A stretch of 6,320 nt of DNA from an uncultured Collinsella sp. (GTDB taxonomy: Bacteria; Actinomycetota; Coriobacteriia; Coriobacteriales; Coriobacteriaceae), in assembly GCA_900555355.1 (NCBI GenBank), contig USKV01000094.1:1-6320 (forward strand), written 5' to 3'. Each line of letters opens with the position of its first letter. Position 1 is the stretch's first letter. The position numbers and the translations under genes were made by a program. The notes beneath the pieces are model-generated. The model was not told where the DNA came from. It saw nothing but the letters and a program-made list of their open reading frames with translations, and searched no databases. This document shows, piece after piece, positions 6,279-6,320 of the stretch.

Positions 6279-6302
6279 TCCGGCTGAGGCCGCGAGCTTT
6301 TT
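6273..6302 (+). terminator. Possible plus-strand terminator near the right edge
   Basis: CGGC-TGAG-GCCG (6281-6292), with outer AGCT/AGCT pairing across an internal loop, is followed by five Ts (6298-6302). A plus-strand transcript ending here has no visible gene in the window, so the element may be bidirectional or unused. The stem is short and the assignment is tentative. Confidence 0.25.
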
Positions 6303-6320
6303 GGTCGATTGCCGACGGGG

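Overview
This window is a conserved housekeeping block. All genes lie on the minus strand, so transcription runs from high to low coordinates: tRNA-Leu(UAG), tig (trigger factor), clpP, clpX, then valS (valyl-tRNA synthetase), which runs off the left edge with its last part missing. GC content is clearly high, at about 60% by eye. The order tig-clpP-clpX-valS is typical of Gram-positive bacteria, particularly Actinomycetota. The single clpP, the moderate GC content and the character of the proteins point to a gut Coriobacteriia member such as Collinsella. That assignment is inference and has not been checked against a database.

Layout from right to left: 6148-6320 holds no gene. It contains an extended -10 promoter for the tRNA, an 8-bp inverted repeat and a possible plus-strand terminator. 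The tRNA-Leu (6064-6147) has an encoded CCA end and is followed by a weak terminator-like hairpin. tig (4674-5972) most likely starts at a TTG placed 6 bases after a perfect AGGAGG. A 163-bp gap with three inverted repeats separates tig from clpP. clpP (3890-4510) and clpX (2476-3888) are one base apart and almost certainly translationally coupled. A good intrinsic terminator (2411-2454) closes the clp unit. A 285-bp clpX-valS gap follows. It holds a 115-bp palindromic element with perfect 26-bp arms, ending 20 bases before the valS start codon. valS (1-2190) then fills the rest.

The protein genes form a protein-synthesis and quality-control set. Trigger factor meets nascent chains at the ribosome, ClpX unfolds substrates and feeds them into the ClpP peptidase, and ValRS with tRNA-Leu serves translation. 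I see no mobile gene, defence system, CRISPR array or prophage. The most interesting non-coding features are the palindrome in the valS leader and the hairpin cluster ahead of clpP. I do not see a novel multigene system here.
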